Assembly: GCA_013306675.1 (NCBI GenBank)
Contig: JABLUY010000194.1
Location: 1 to 64,000 of the forward strand
Source of the DNA: Thraustochytrium sp. TN22
Lineage: Eukaryota; Sar; Bigyra; Thraustochytrida; Thraustochytriidae
DNA: 64,000 nt
Direction of reading: 5' to 3'
The notes under the pieces are model-generated. The model was not told the origin of the DNA, did not search any database, and was given only the letters and a program-made list of their open reading frames with translations. Position 1 is the stretch's first letter. Every line of letters begins with the position of its first letter. Below, piece after piece: positions 9,560-18,753 of this stretch. The position numbers and the translations under genes are program-made.

Positions 9560-9720
9560 CGCCCTTGGGTCGGCGACCTGGGCGCGACGACGGTGGTCCT
9601 CAGGCTGAGCGCGCTCGGCGCGGAGACCAGGCGCCGGCGCGCCGTTGGACTGGCGACCTGGGCGCGACCTCGGTGGTCCTCAGGCGCCCTCAGGCTGAGC
9701 GCGCCCGGCGCGGAGTCCGC
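9560..9720. repeat. Two-copy tandem duplication, period about 80 bp
   Basis: GGCGACCTGGGCGCGAC occurs at 9572 and again at 9652. The flanking bases, including GGTGGTCCTCAGG and CTGAGCGCGC, are also shared, and the second copy carries a small extra segment. It lies between the doubtful reverse gene and the dehydrogenase start. Confidence 0.8.
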
Positions 9721-9831
9721 CCTGAAGTCGAAGTTGTTCGGGTACTGCTGGCACGGGTACGGCTGCAGCGACTAGCTCCAGGGCGCGAACAAGGCGCGGC
9801 AGAGCGCGATCGAGGCCGCGGCGAAGGGAGG

Positions 9832-11226
9832 ATGGCGGCGGTCGTGGGCGGGGCGCGGCGGGCGGCGCGCGCGGCGGGCGGCGCGGCCGCGGGCGGCGCG
9901 CGGCGCGGGCTCCACCTGGGGTCGGCGCGGCCGAGCGCGCTGGCCAAGGCCATGCAGGAGGCCGGCGTGCGGCGCGGGTTCGTGGCGACGCGCGGCGGGC
10001 GCGTGGAGGCCAGCCACGAGGTGCTGGAGCCCGTGCGGCAGATGCTGGAGCAGGACGAGGTGGACTTTGACGCGCACGAGGCGATCTTCTTGGAGGCGTA
10101 CGAAGACTGCGTGCTGGGCGCGTTCTTGTGGCGCACGCAGCGCGGCCAGGGGTGCGGCGGCATCCGCCTGCGGCCGTACGCCTCCGCCGAGGCGTACATC
10201 CGCGACGGGATGCGGCTGGCCATCGGCATGGGGCGCAAGAGCGCCCTGGCCGGGCTCTGGTGGGGCGGCGGCAAGGGCGTCATCGCGCGCGGCGACGACG
10301 ACACGCTCGTGCACGACCCGGCGCGGCGCACGGCACTGCTGCGCGCCTACGGTAGCTTCATCTCCAGCCTGCGCGGCGCCTACGTGGCGGCTGAGGACGC
10401 CGGCATCTCGGTGGCCGACATGGATATCGTTTTCCAAAAGACGCGCTACATCACGTGCGTGAGCCCGGAACTCGGCGGCAGCGGCAACCCGAGCGTGCCG
10501 ACGGCGCTGGGCGTCATCGCCGGCATGGAGGGCGCTCTCGCGGAGCTTGGCATGGGCGGCCTCGAGGGCAAGTCCGTGGCCGTTCAGGGCTGCGGCAATG
10601 TTGGCGGGCCCATGATCCGCTATTTGCTGGAGCGCGGCGTGGGTCGCGTGGTGGCTGTCGACGTGGACCCGATGCGCATCGCCCAACTCAAGGAGGAGTG
10701 CGCTCCGATCGAGGCCGGTCGCCTCGAGGCCTCCGTGGACCCCTCCACGGCCATCCTCTCCTCCGAGGTCGACATCGTCTCCCCGTGCGCCTTTGGCGGC
10801 GTGCTCAACGACGAGACTGTGCCTCAGCTGCGCGCCAAGATTGTCTGCGGCGCCGCCAACAACCAGCTCCTCGACCCGGCCACGGACTACGGCATGCAGG
10901 CCAAGGGCATCACTTACGTGCCTGACTTTGTCTGCAACCGCATGGGCATCGTCAACTGCTCCAACGAGCAGTACGGCCGCGTTGGCAACCCGGGCGGCGT
11001 CGAGGACCCCATCGTGGCGCGCCACCTCGGCCGCGACTGGGAGAACTCCGTCTACAACGTCACGCGCACCGTTATCGCCGCGGCACGCCGCGACAACTCC
11101 ACCACCAACGACGTCGCCAACGCATTCGCCAATGACGCGGCGCACCAGCTCCACCCCATCTTCGGTCATCGCTCCCAGGACATTATCTCCAGTCTCATCG
11201 CCGACGGCTGGGCTGACGCCAAGTAG
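9832..11226 (+). CDS. Leucine dehydrogenase-type amino acid dehydrogenase (Glu/Leu/Phe/Val family), probably mitochondrial
   Basis: The ATG at 9832 gives 464 residues. The first 35 or so residues are rich in Ala and Arg and lack acidic residues (MAAVVGGARRAARAAGG), as in a mitochondrial presequence. The catalytic domain has MRLAIGMGRKSALAG and GGGKGVI, matching both active-site lysines of leucine dehydrogenase. It also has AAEDAGIS, then SPELGGSGNPS and TALGVIAGMEGAL. The Rossmann part has VAVQGCGNVGGP and ends its strand with VVAVDVD, an NAD-preferring pattern. The family reversibly deaminates a branched-chain or aromatic amino acid to its 2-oxo acid. Both lysines are present, so it should be active. 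The exact substrate cannot be read from sequence. This subtype is best known from bacteria, so a bacterial or organellar origin is possible. Confidence 0.9.
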   Translation: MAAVVGGARRAARAAGGAAAGGARRGLHLGSARPSALAKAMQEAGVRRGFVATRGGRVEASHEVLEPVRQMLEQDEVDFDAHEAIFLEAYEDCVLGAFLWRTQRGQGCGGIRLRPYASAEAYIRDGMRLAIGMGRKSALAGLWWGGGKGVIARGDDDTLVHDPARRTALLRAYGSFISSLRGAYVAAEDAGISVADMDIVFQKTRYITCVSPELGGSGNPSVPTALGVIAGMEGALAELGMGGLEGKSVAVQGCGNVGGPMIRYLLERGVGRVVAVDVDPMRIAQLKEECAPIEAGRLEASVDPSTAILSSEVDIVSPCAFGGVLNDETVPQLRAKIVCGAANNQLLDPATDYGMQAKGITYVPDFVCNRMGIVNCSNEQYGRVGNPGGVEDPIVARHLGRDWENSVYNVTRTVIAAARRDNSTTNDVANAFANDAAHQLHPIFGHRSQDIISSLIADGWADAK

Positions 11227-11970
11227 GCGTGTTACAAGGTTAGTCCCACGGTAGCTTTTTTTTTTTTACATAAAGGTCAGCTGTCCATTCGGTTGTGAAG
11301 CTCCGCGCCGTCGCCGTCATTAGGTTGCGAAGCGTGGCCCAGCAAAAGCACCCAAGTGCACGATCACATGTCGAACTTGCACGCGCCGAACGCACCCACC
11401 CACCCAGCCCGGCCGCAAACGCAATAATAGCTCCGCCCATTTCGTGGAAGCGTGGTGTGCTTCCCGCTCCGCCGCACTCTCTTTCTTCGCACTACAGGAA
11501 CGGTGTGTACCCGTGCCCGCCACCGGCCGCTCTCACACTGCCATGACCAACGAAACCTTGGCGGGCCGCCCACGAGCCGGAGCGACGGAATCGGACGGCC
11601 GCACGGAGCTGCGAGACACCGCGCGTCAGACGTATCGCCAGCCGGCGCTCACAGTCAGGCGCAGGTGCTTAGGACTCGGACGGAGGGACGGGCCAGGGCG
11701 TCTTCGAGCGCGAGCTGGGCTGCACCTCAAAATGGACTCGGCCCGGCCCCGTCCACCACCAGTGGGTGGGGGCACTTGCCATCGTTGTCCAGGCGGTGGG
11801 TGCAGGCAGGCACGAGATTGCAGGAACGCAGATCGAAGGCCAGCGAGGGATGCCAAGTCTAATTTGGCTGGGCACCCGCAAGCAGGCTTTGGGCAAGTGC
11901 CAAACAAATCTGCAGCACGAAGCAGGTGGGCAGACCCCATTCGTTGCTCGTGGCGCGCGGTGACAGCACC
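11227..11970. other. Intergenic, no gene seen
   Basis: Holds the 3' end of the dehydrogenase gene, with a T-run at 11257-11268, and the leader of the next gene. The open frames here have no protein-like composition, and the upstream extension of the next frame from 11926 has no ATG before 11971. Confidence 0.5.
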
Positions 11971-13647
11971 ATGCCAGTCATCGTTGCGCTCGTGGCGCTC
12001 ATGGCGCTGGCATCGCCCCCGCGCGCGCTGGGCTCAGGGTACCTGGCGTTCCCGCCATCGCGCAATCTGCTGGCCCAGGGCGGTTCGGCAGGCGAGGACG
12101 GAATCGACGGCCTCAATGGCGGCGGCAGCGACACGGAGCGAGTGATGGGCCACGGGCTGTGCGGCGACGGCGCGCTGCGCAGTGAGTTCACATCGCCAAA
12201 TGCGTACGGAGCAGCCGTGCCGACGGTGAGCTTCGTGGAGGGCGGCACCTTGGACATCAACATCGTGGTGACGGACCACAAGTGGGGTTGGTTTGAGTTC
12301 CGGCTGTGCGCGCCGGACGATGGCGGCGTGGACCTCACCTTGCCCATCACACAGACCTGCCTCAACGAGCACGTGCTCGAGTTCGATGAAGAATACACAG
12401 TAGCCAGCTACCAAGGCGCCATGGAGACCGGCCGCAGCTCGCCCGCGGACTACTTCACCAGCTTTCTCTTGGAGAGGGCGCGCTGGTCGCTCTGCGACCG
12501 TCTTGATGGGCAGGCCGGCAACGGCAGCATCAGTAGTACCGAGGACTCCTTCGCGCCCCTCGGCAGTTGTTGCAACGAGGGCGGAGACTGTTCCACGAGG
12601 CAAGAAAACAGCAACCGCTGGGTCTTACCCACCCCTGACGCCGGACTCAACTACACGATGCGCTACCGACTGCCCGATGGCGTTGTCTGCGAGCGCTGCG
12701 TCTTGCAGTGGTACTGGCAGACTGGCCGTCCCAGCTCCGATGACTATACGGATGAGTACTACCCAGAGGGCTACTGGAACTGCGCAGACATTGCCATTGA
12801 GGCCGCTGAGGCTACCGACGCATCGGATGTCCTTGTCAACGCGAACGCCAACGCGAATGCCAACGCGAATGCCAGCAATAGCAATGGCAATGGCAATGGC
12901 AATGGCAATGGCAACGGCAACGGCAATGGCAATGGCAACGGCAATGGCAGCAACGAGACGACCAACACGCCAACAGCATCGCCGACGAAATCACCGACAA
13001 CATCCCAAACAGCATCGCCGACGAAATCACCGACAACATCCCAAACAGCATCGCCGACGAAATCACCGACAACATCCCAAACAGCATTGCCGACGAAATC
13101 ACCGACAACATCCCAAACAGCATCGCCGACGAAATCACCGACAACATCCCAAACAGCATCGCCAACATCGCAGTCCACCGAGACCATCAACAACACGGTG
13201 ATCAGCAACGATGAGGACGACGCGGACGACGCGGACGACAGCGCGGAGAAGGATGACGCTGGCGCTGATAAGAGCGATTCCTTTTCGCCGATGGCTTTTG
13301 CGCTGAGTGGCGCGGCCGCAGTGCTGGGCCTCGCTGGCGTAGCTGCCTTCTTCGTGTCGACACGGAGCAAAACGGCGCGGCCGCCTGGCGCGGCAGGCGT
13401 CCGCGGAGCCGCTGGCAAGCTTGCCGCGGTCTCACGCACGTCCCTTATGGCTGTCGTCCGCGCTGGCGGCCTCTTCTCCTCTCACGACAAACCCATTGGT
13501 TTTCATACCATGCATGCGAAGGAGATTGATAATGTCCTTGTGGCGCAGCCGCTGAGTGACTCTGACGTTGACGAAGCCCATGTGCCCGTCGCGGAGGCGA
13601 AACCCGTGTCGCACAACCAACGATTGACTAGCAGGTTTGGTTTCTAA
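11971..13647 (+). CDS. Membrane-anchored LPMO/chitin-binding-4-like protein A
   Basis: 558 residues. A signal peptide (MPVIVALVALMALASPPRALG) should be cut just before SGYLAFPPSRN. The ectodomain follows the LPMO/chitin-binding type-4 plan: GYLAFPPSRN, GHGLCGDG, TDHKWGWFEFRLC with the second copper-brace His, CERCVLQWYW and GYWNCADIAI. Canonical LPMOs begin the mature chain with His. Here that position is Ser, so oxidative catalysis is doubtful and carbohydrate binding more likely. A stalk of Asn-Ala and Asn-Gly dipeptides and five SPTKSPTTSQ-type repeats leads to an acidic patch, one membrane span (FALSGAAAVLGLAGVAAFFV) and a cytosolic tail containing KEIDNVLVAQP. It is the first of three tandem paralogues and lacks the extra Cys module of the other two. 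Confidence 0.85.
   Translation: MPVIVALVALMALASPPRALGSGYLAFPPSRNLLAQGGSAGEDGIDGLNGGGSDTERVMGHGLCGDGALRSEFTSPNAYGAAVPTVSFVEGGTLDINIVVTDHKWGWFEFRLCAPDDGGVDLTLPITQTCLNEHVLEFDEEYTVASYQGAMETGRSSPADYFTSFLLERARWSLCDRLDGQAGNGSISSTEDSFAPLGSCCNEGGDCSTRQENSNRWVLPTPDAGLNYTMRYRLPDGVVCERCVLQWYWQTGRPSSDDYTDEYYPEGYWNCADIAIEAAEATDASDVLVNANANANANANASNSNGNGNGNGNGNGNGNGNGNGNGSNETTNTPTASPTKSPTTSQTASPTKSPTTSQTASPTKSPTTSQTALPTKSPTTSQTASPTKSPTTSQTASPTSQSTETINNTVISNDEDDADDADDSAEKDDAGADKSDSFSPMAFALSGAAAVLGLAGVAAFFVSTRSKTARPPGAAGVRGAAGKLAAVSRTSLMAVVRAGGLFSSHDKPIGFHTMHAKEIDNVLVAQPLSDSDVDEAHVPVAEAKPVSHNQRLTSRFGF
12976..13155 (+). repeat. 36-bp tandem repeat, 5 copies, coding the Thr/Ser/Pro stalk
   Basis: Exact 36-bp units start at 12976, 13012, 13048, 13084 and 13120. 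Only the fourth has a change (Ser to Leu). Each encodes ASPTKSPTTSQT. The array follows an Asn-Ala/Asn-Gly dipeptide tract. The stalk probably varies in length between strains. Confidence 0.95.
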
Positions 13648-13738
13648 AATATAGCAGAGAATTGCACCCTGTGTTGTGGCTCTTCATTAGTTCTCGCGAG
13701 CGCGTGAAAGGGGGGCGTGCCAAGCCGAGCGCCGTGCC

Positions 13739-13868
13739 AAGCCCGGCAAGCCGAGCGCCGTGCCAAGCCCGGCAAGCCGAGCGCCGTGCCAAGCCCGGCA
13801 AGCCGAGCGCCGTGCCAAGCCCGGCAAGCCGAGCGCCGTGCCAAGCCCGGCAAGCCGAGCGCCGTGCC
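13739..13868. repeat. 26-bp intergenic tandem repeat, 5 exact copies plus decayed copies
   Basis: Units of 26 bp start at 13739, 13765, 13791, 13817 and 13843. Each combines AAGCCCGGC with AAGCCGAGCGCCGTGCC. Shortened and mutated copies extend to about 13945. There are no unique spacers between units. The array fills much of the 560-bp gap between LPMO-like genes A and B. Confidence 0.95.
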
Positions 13869-14209
13869 AAGCCGAGCGTCGTGCCGAGCCGAGCGCGCCG
13901 TGCCAAGCCGAGCGCCGTGCAAGCCGAGCGCCGTGCACGCCCGGCCCACTTTCATCCCTCGCTCGCTTAATTTTTGGTGTCGCCTCTTGCGTGATCGCAC
14001 GGGACAAATCGCTTGAAGTCTGAGTCCACCACATGTTCTGGCGCAGCTCAATGCCAGCGCGCACTACTCGGCCCTTGCTTGACAGGGACAGTCCAAGTAG
14101 CTAGGTGTGGGGGCTGGAAGTGAGGGGGGGAAGTGGTGGCGCCGGACGAGATTGGACTGACCAATTAGTCTGCCGCTAGCTAGCGGCAGAACCACAACGC
14201 GGCGGAGCG

Positions 14210-15775
14210 ATGGCCGCCGCCGCCTTCGTGCTCGCAGCTTCCGCGGTCTTCGGGGCGGTGCGGAGCGCGCAAGGCGCTGGGTACCTGGCGTACCCGCCGG
14301 CAAGAAATGTGCTCTACGAGGGCGGGTCGCGCGGGCCAGACGGCATCTCCCTCTTGCAGGCGGGCGGGAGCGCCGTGGAGCTGGTGCAGGGCCACGGTCT
14401 TTGCGGCGACTGGAGCAATCGCAGCGAGTTCACCTCGCCGAATGCCTACGGCGGTGGCCCGCCCGTGGTGGTCTACGAGGTGCAAGAACGCATCGATGTG
14501 AACATCGTCTTGACGGAGCACCAGTGGGGCTGGTTTGAGTTCCGCCTGTGCGTGCTGCCGGATGGTGGCGTTGACCTCACGCAGCCCATCTCGCAGGCCT
14601 GTCTGAACGAGCACATCCTACGGTTTGACAAGTCGCCGACGGAGGATGCCTACCCAGAGGAGGTGATGGAGGCCGGGCGGTCCTCGCCGGCGGACTACGA
14701 GGGTGATTCAGACCTTTCAGATCGCGCGGAGAACAGCAAATGCGAGCTGCAGGATGATGAATTCGACGGGAGTCCTGAGGGGTCCTGTTGCAACGGGGGC
14801 GGCGATTGCGAGGACGAGGCCAGTAACAAGGAGCGCTGGGTGGTGCCGAGGCCCGACAGCGACGCCGGCCTCAACTACACAGTGCGCTTGAAGCTGCCCA
14901 AGGACGTGGTCTGCGAGCGCTGCGTTCTGCAGTGGTATTACCAGGCAGGAAGGCCAGCGGACAACGTGGACGGCTACTGGTACCCGGAGGGGACATGGAA
15001 CTGCGCCGATGTGGCCATCATTGACGACGGCGCCGACCCGGCCACCATCCTTGAGACAGCATGGGTCGGCCTCAAGGGGACTTCGGGCGACCAAGTCACC
15101 TGCAAGGCAGCCAGCGGGGACGACCACGACGTCTGCCGCCATTATGCGTGCTCCGCGCCCCTGATTGAGTCCGGGCTCTGCGTGCGAACCCCTACGGCGG
15201 CGCCAACCGTGCTGCCCACGGTGGCGCCCACGGACGCGCCTACCATGACACCCACAGACGCGCCGACGGCGAGCCCGACGTGGAGACCGACGCAGTTGCC
15301 AACGCAGTCGCCAACGCAGGCGCCAACCATTGCGCCAACTCTCTCCACAGTAGACAGCGGCAACTTCGCGACCCAGGCACCGACAGCAACCGAATCGACG
15401 GAGGCCCTGACCCCGCTCTTTCTTAGCGTCGCGATCGCTGGAGGCGGAGTCGTGCTCGGGCTGGCCGGCGTTCTTGCTCTCTTCATATCGAAGCGCAAGT
15501 CGTCCGCGACTCAAGCTCAGATCAACTTCCTCGCCGCGCAGGCAGGCTTTGGAGACCGCGGGCCTCGCGCGCCTCCTGGTCTGCGCAGAGCGCGAGCGTC
15601 GATTGCCCGCTTCTTCGGAATGGAGGATGCGCCGGTGGCGTCGCCAGCAAGCTCCAACATGTCGTTCACCTCAGGGAGCTCGACCTCCGCGCTGCCCATG
15701 ACCGCCAAGTCGATCGAGCAGGTCGTCGTCGCCATGCCCGTTGAGGGTGACTGTCCCTTGAACCGCGAACTATAA
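14210..15775 (+). CDS. Membrane-anchored LPMO/chitin-binding-4-like protein B
   Basis: 521 residues from the ATG at 14210. The signal peptide ends GAVRSAQG, and the mature chain would start AGYLAYPPARN, with Ala where LPMOs have His1. Conserved blocks include GHGLCGDW, TEHQWGWFEFRLC (second copper His kept), CERCVLQWYYQ and TWNCADVAI. A Cys-rich module (WVGLKG, then CRHYACSAPLIESGLC) follows and is shared with paralogue C. The stalk is a run of PTxAPT units, common in stramenopile surface proteins. One membrane span (LFLSVAIAGGGVVLGLAGVL) precedes a tail with KSIEQVVVAMP. Extracellular glycan binding with cytosolic signalling or anchoring is inferred. Confidence 0.85.
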   Translation: MAAAAFVLAASAVFGAVRSAQGAGYLAYPPARNVLYEGGSRGPDGISLLQAGGSAVELVQGHGLCGDWSNRSEFTSPNAYGGGPPVVVYEVQERIDVNIVLTEHQWGWFEFRLCVLPDGGVDLTQPISQACLNEHILRFDKSPTEDAYPEEVMEAGRSSPADYEGDSDLSDRAENSKCELQDDEFDGSPEGSCCNGGGDCEDEASNKERWVVPRPDSDAGLNYTVRLKLPKDVVCERCVLQWYYQAGRPADNVDGYWYPEGTWNCADVAIIDDGADPATILETAWVGLKGTSGDQVTCKAASGDDHDVCRHYACSAPLIESGLCVRTPTAAPTVLPTVAPTDAPTMTPTDAPTASPTWRPTQLPTQSPTQAPTIAPTLSTVDSGNFATQAPTATESTEALTPLFLSVAIAGGGVVLGLAGVLALFISKRKSSATQAQINFLAAQAGFGDRGPRAPPGLRRARASIARFFGMEDAPVASPASSNMSFTSGSSTSALPMTAKSIEQVVVAMPVEGDCPLNREL

Positions 15776-16249
15776 CAGCGAGCCCTGCAGCTCGTTGATG
15801 ATGATTGAAATCGTTACGAATGGAACAGCTCTTGAAGGTTTGTTGTGAGTTAGCGCATCCAACGACCAGGTTCCCAAAGCGGGACTGGACACGTGGGTCC
15901 CAATCAATAAAATGGACACACCACCAGCATGCGCAGCTGCATCCAAGCGCTCACGATTGGACAATGCGCGGGGTGCGCGTGTGGATGAGCCTGAGCGGCA
16001 CGACCCGAAGCGAGCGAGGGAAGGACGGAGCGCATGAACGGGCGAGTGAGTGGGCGGCCAGCGAGCAAGTGAGCGAGCGAGCGAGCGAGCGAGGGGCGAG
16101 CGGCGGCGAGCAAGCAGCAAACCACTAGCTGGCTGGCGGGCTAGCTGGCTGGCTGGCTGGCTCTAGCTGGCTGGCTGGCTTTAGAGCTAGCTAGCTAGAG
16201 GCTAGCTAGCTAGCCTTGCTGAAGCTTGCTTGCTTGCAAGCGTGACGGC
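15776..16249. repeat. Intergenic with microsatellites
   Basis: A (GAGC)n run covers about 16071-16094. About 16126-16238 is a mixed array of GCTGG, GCTAGCTA and GCTTGCTTGC that ends 12 bp before the start codon of gene C. The palindromic CTAGCTAG element also lies about 35 bp upstream of gene B. No gene seen. Confidence 0.7.
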
Positions 16250-17632
16250 ATGCGCGCGGCCGTGGTGCTCGTGGTGCTGGCGCTTGTGCAGGGCGCGCGC
16301 GGCGAAGGGTATCTGGCATACCCTCCGGCGCGCAACGTTCTATACGAGGGCGGGTCGCGGGGCGCCCAGGGACTTGACATGCTCAATGCAGGCGGAAGCG
16401 CAATCGAGCAGCGTTACGGGCACGGGCTCTGCGGCGATAACAGCGACAGGCGTGAATTCATGTCGCCCAACGCTTACGGCGCTGGCCCGCCCGTGGCGGT
16501 CTTCACCGAGGGCGAGACCGTCACCTTCAATGTGGTGCTGACAACGCACCGCTGGGGTTGGTTTGAATTTCGCCTATGCAACCTGGACGATGGCGGCGTG
16601 GACCTCACCAAACCCATCACCCAAGAGTGCCTGAACACCCACGTGCTCGAGTTTGACCGCGACGATGTTGCTCAGACGTACAACGGCGCGATGGAGACGG
16701 GACGAGCATCCCCCGCGGACTACAAAGGTAGCTCCAGCACAATCACCGCACGCGCCGAGTACAGCAAGTGTTGGGTGCAGGACTATTACTACGATGGCAA
16801 CCCGGCAGGCTCCTGTTGCAACAACGGCGGCACTTGCTCCTCGGAAAAGTACAATGACGAGCGCTGGGTGGTCCCGAAGCCCGAGGCCGGTCTGAATCTG
16901 ACGATGCAGTACGAGCTGCCGAGCGGCGTCACCTGCGAGCGTTGCGTGCTGCAGTGGTATTACCAGGGCGGGCGACCGACGTCCAATATCAACGGGGACT
17001 TTTATCCGGAGGGGACGTGGAATTGCGCGGACATCGCCATCTTGCCGTCCGGCGTCAACAAGGCGAGCCCGCGCAACGTATCCTGGGTTGGTCTGCGGTC
17101 CGCGCCGGAGGGCTCCACATGCGTGTCCACCTCCGGCGAGAGTGACGGTCTGTGCCAGCACTACAACTGTGCCCAGCCGCTCCTCGACAGTGGCCTCTGC
17201 ACGCACCGGACTGCGGCACCAACATCGGCAAGCAGTAACGACCAGGTCGACGGCAGTGGCGATGACAGCGGCGGCAACAACAACGCGAGCTTTCCCTTTG
17301 GAGCCGTCGTCGGTGCTGCAGCGGCGAGCGGCGCTGTGGCGGCCGGCGTCGTGCTGTACTTGAATCGCAACTCGGCCAAGAAGGGCATGCCCATCGCCGA
17401 GGCCGAGTTCGTGCCTCCAGACGCTGAGATCGGTCGCGGCGCAGGAGGCGCTGGCGCTGGCGCTGGCGCGAGTGGTGCAGGTAGCAAGCGAACCCGCGCC
17501 TCGATGCTGAACGCGCGCGATCTGCTCCGCAAGAGCCTCTTCAAGGACAAGCCGCAGGGCTCCCTTCTCGTCGCCAAGGAGGTCGAGAGCGTCGTGATGG
17601 CGCGGCCAGTCCTTGCCGAGCTCGTATCATGA
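16250..17632 (+). CDS. Membrane-anchored LPMO/chitin-binding-4-like protein C
   Basis: 460 residues. The first true ATG is 16250; an in-frame TTG lies upstream. The signal peptide MRAAVVLVVLALVQGARG leaves EGYLAYPPARN, with Glu at the usual His1 position. Conserved blocks are GHGLCGDN, TTHRWGWFEFRLC, CERCVLQWYYQ and TWNCADIAI, then the second Cys module (WVGLRS, CQHYNCAQPLLDSGLC). The stalk is short and Gly/Asn/Asp-rich. A weakly hydrophobic Ala/Gly/Val span (GAVVGAAAASGAVAAGVVLY) and a basic tail with KEVESVVMARP follow. The tail motif matches those of A and B, though the intervening stalks have fully diverged. Confidence 0.85.
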   Translation: MRAAVVLVVLALVQGARGEGYLAYPPARNVLYEGGSRGAQGLDMLNAGGSAIEQRYGHGLCGDNSDRREFMSPNAYGAGPPVAVFTEGETVTFNVVLTTHRWGWFEFRLCNLDDGGVDLTKPITQECLNTHVLEFDRDDVAQTYNGAMETGRASPADYKGSSSTITARAEYSKCWVQDYYYDGNPAGSCCNNGGTCSSEKYNDERWVVPKPEAGLNLTMQYELPSGVTCERCVLQWYYQGGRPTSNINGDFYPEGTWNCADIAILPSGVNKASPRNVSWVGLRSAPEGSTCVSTSGESDGLCQHYNCAQPLLDSGLCTHRTAAPTSASSNDQVDGSGDDSGGNNNASFPFGAVVGAAAASGAVAAGVVLYLNRNSAKKGMPIAEAEFVPPDAEIGRGAGGAGAGAGASGAGSKRTRASMLNARDLLRKSLFKDKPQGSLLVAKEVESVVMARPVLAELVS

Positions 17633-18753
17633 CCTAATAACAGAGAAACAGAACTACGCTTGACTCGTGAAACCAAAATGTCCTACTGGTAGTTGAGACG
17701 CTCAGTCGAGGCCGCCAGCGGCAGAAGCCAAGCAGAAAGCTCTCTTCTGCGGCGTGGGGAGCAGCTGATCAGAGCGATGCAAGCGAGAGACGCCTCCGAG
17801 AAACATCACCTGCCTGTCCGAGGTTGGCCCGGCGGCCCTGGCGAGTGTTCACTCCAGGCCCTCGCAGCCTGGCATGGCGTCGCCAGTCCGAGTCGCGCCG
17901 CTCCAATTGGGCCGCTCCATGGCATGTTCGACTTGGCACCCATGCACAGTCAGCCCGGCGGCGGCCTCCGAGTCGCCCATCTGCGTCTGGTCTGACTCAT
18001 CTGCGCCTGGTCTGACTCATCCGCGTCTGATCTGACTCAAACTGAGCCCGCCTCAGGCTTGGCAACGCGGCTTGCTCCTGTCACCTACCTGTCTGGCGGC
18101 CCACTGCAGCGCAGCGCTGCCGCGAGGACCCCAGTTGAAAGCTCACTCACTCTACCAGCCAACTAATTAGCAAAGTGGGCAAAGTGGGGGACAACTTGAA
18201 GGAGCGACCACTGGCACTGCCGGAGACCACTGGCACTGCAGTGCAGCACGGAAGAAAAATGCATCGGAAGCAGCAGGCAAGCGGGCAAGCGGAGGCAATC
18301 GGGGCCGCACGATCGGCAACTTCGGAGGGCTGAGGGGTTGAGGCACCCAGCTCGCGCGCCAAGCTCAAGACCGTGATCTGCCGTTGCTGTGCGTGCAAAG
18401 GCACCCACAAGCTCAGACCGTGATCTGCCGTTGCTGTGCGTGCACAAATGAGCCTCCGTGCACCCGGTGCTGCAAGGCTAGCTTCGAACGTTGCCCCGAC
18501 GGCGGACCAGGTAGTTGGTAGGGGTTTCGCTCAGGGTTTCGCTCAGGTCTCGCTTCCACACCAGCATGACCGGGGCACTCGGACTGCGGCAGTGGTGGCG
18601 CTCGGCAGCTCGCGAGCAGCGCGTGCACCCACTCGACAATTTCATCGAAAAGCAGAGCTCCTTCGCAGAGCAGCTTCGCAGAGTCGCTTCGGCAGAGCCG
18701 CTTTGCAGAGCTCCTTCGCAGAGCTGTACTCACTGTCAGAGTGAAGCAGGGCG
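17633..18753. other. Intergenic with several short tandem repeats
   Basis: About 1.1 kb upstream of the PAN-domain gene, with no protein-like frame. It holds a 20-bp triplet at about 17981-18040 and a direct repeat of about 29 bp (GACCGTGATCTGCCGTTGC and onward) at 18369 and 18416. It also holds a CACTGGCACTGC doublet near 18205-18240 and a CTTCGCAGAG-type repeat at about 18658-18728, immediately before the start codon. Confidence 0.7.
17981..18040. promoter_or_regulatory. Three 20-bp units each with a TGACTCA (AP-1/Gcn4-type) site
   Basis: TGACTCA occurs at 17993, 18013 and 18033, exactly 20 bp (about two helical turns) apart, inside near-identical CTGCGYCTGGTCTGACTCAT units. TGACTCA is the classical bZIP half-site pair of AP-1 and Gcn4. 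It lies about 720 bp upstream of the PAN-domain gene and 360 bp downstream of paralogue C. A regulatory role is inferred from the spacing. Confidence 0.45.

Noticed and set aside
9772-11169. A 465-codon reverse frame opposite the dehydrogenase gene
   Set aside because: It is the antisense shadow of a well-matched enzyme. Its translation is His/Ala/Val-rich with no domain, and stop codons are rare in such GC-rich DNA.
13739-13945. CRISPR array
   Set aside because: The 26-bp units abut directly with no unique spacers, and the setting is eukaryotic.
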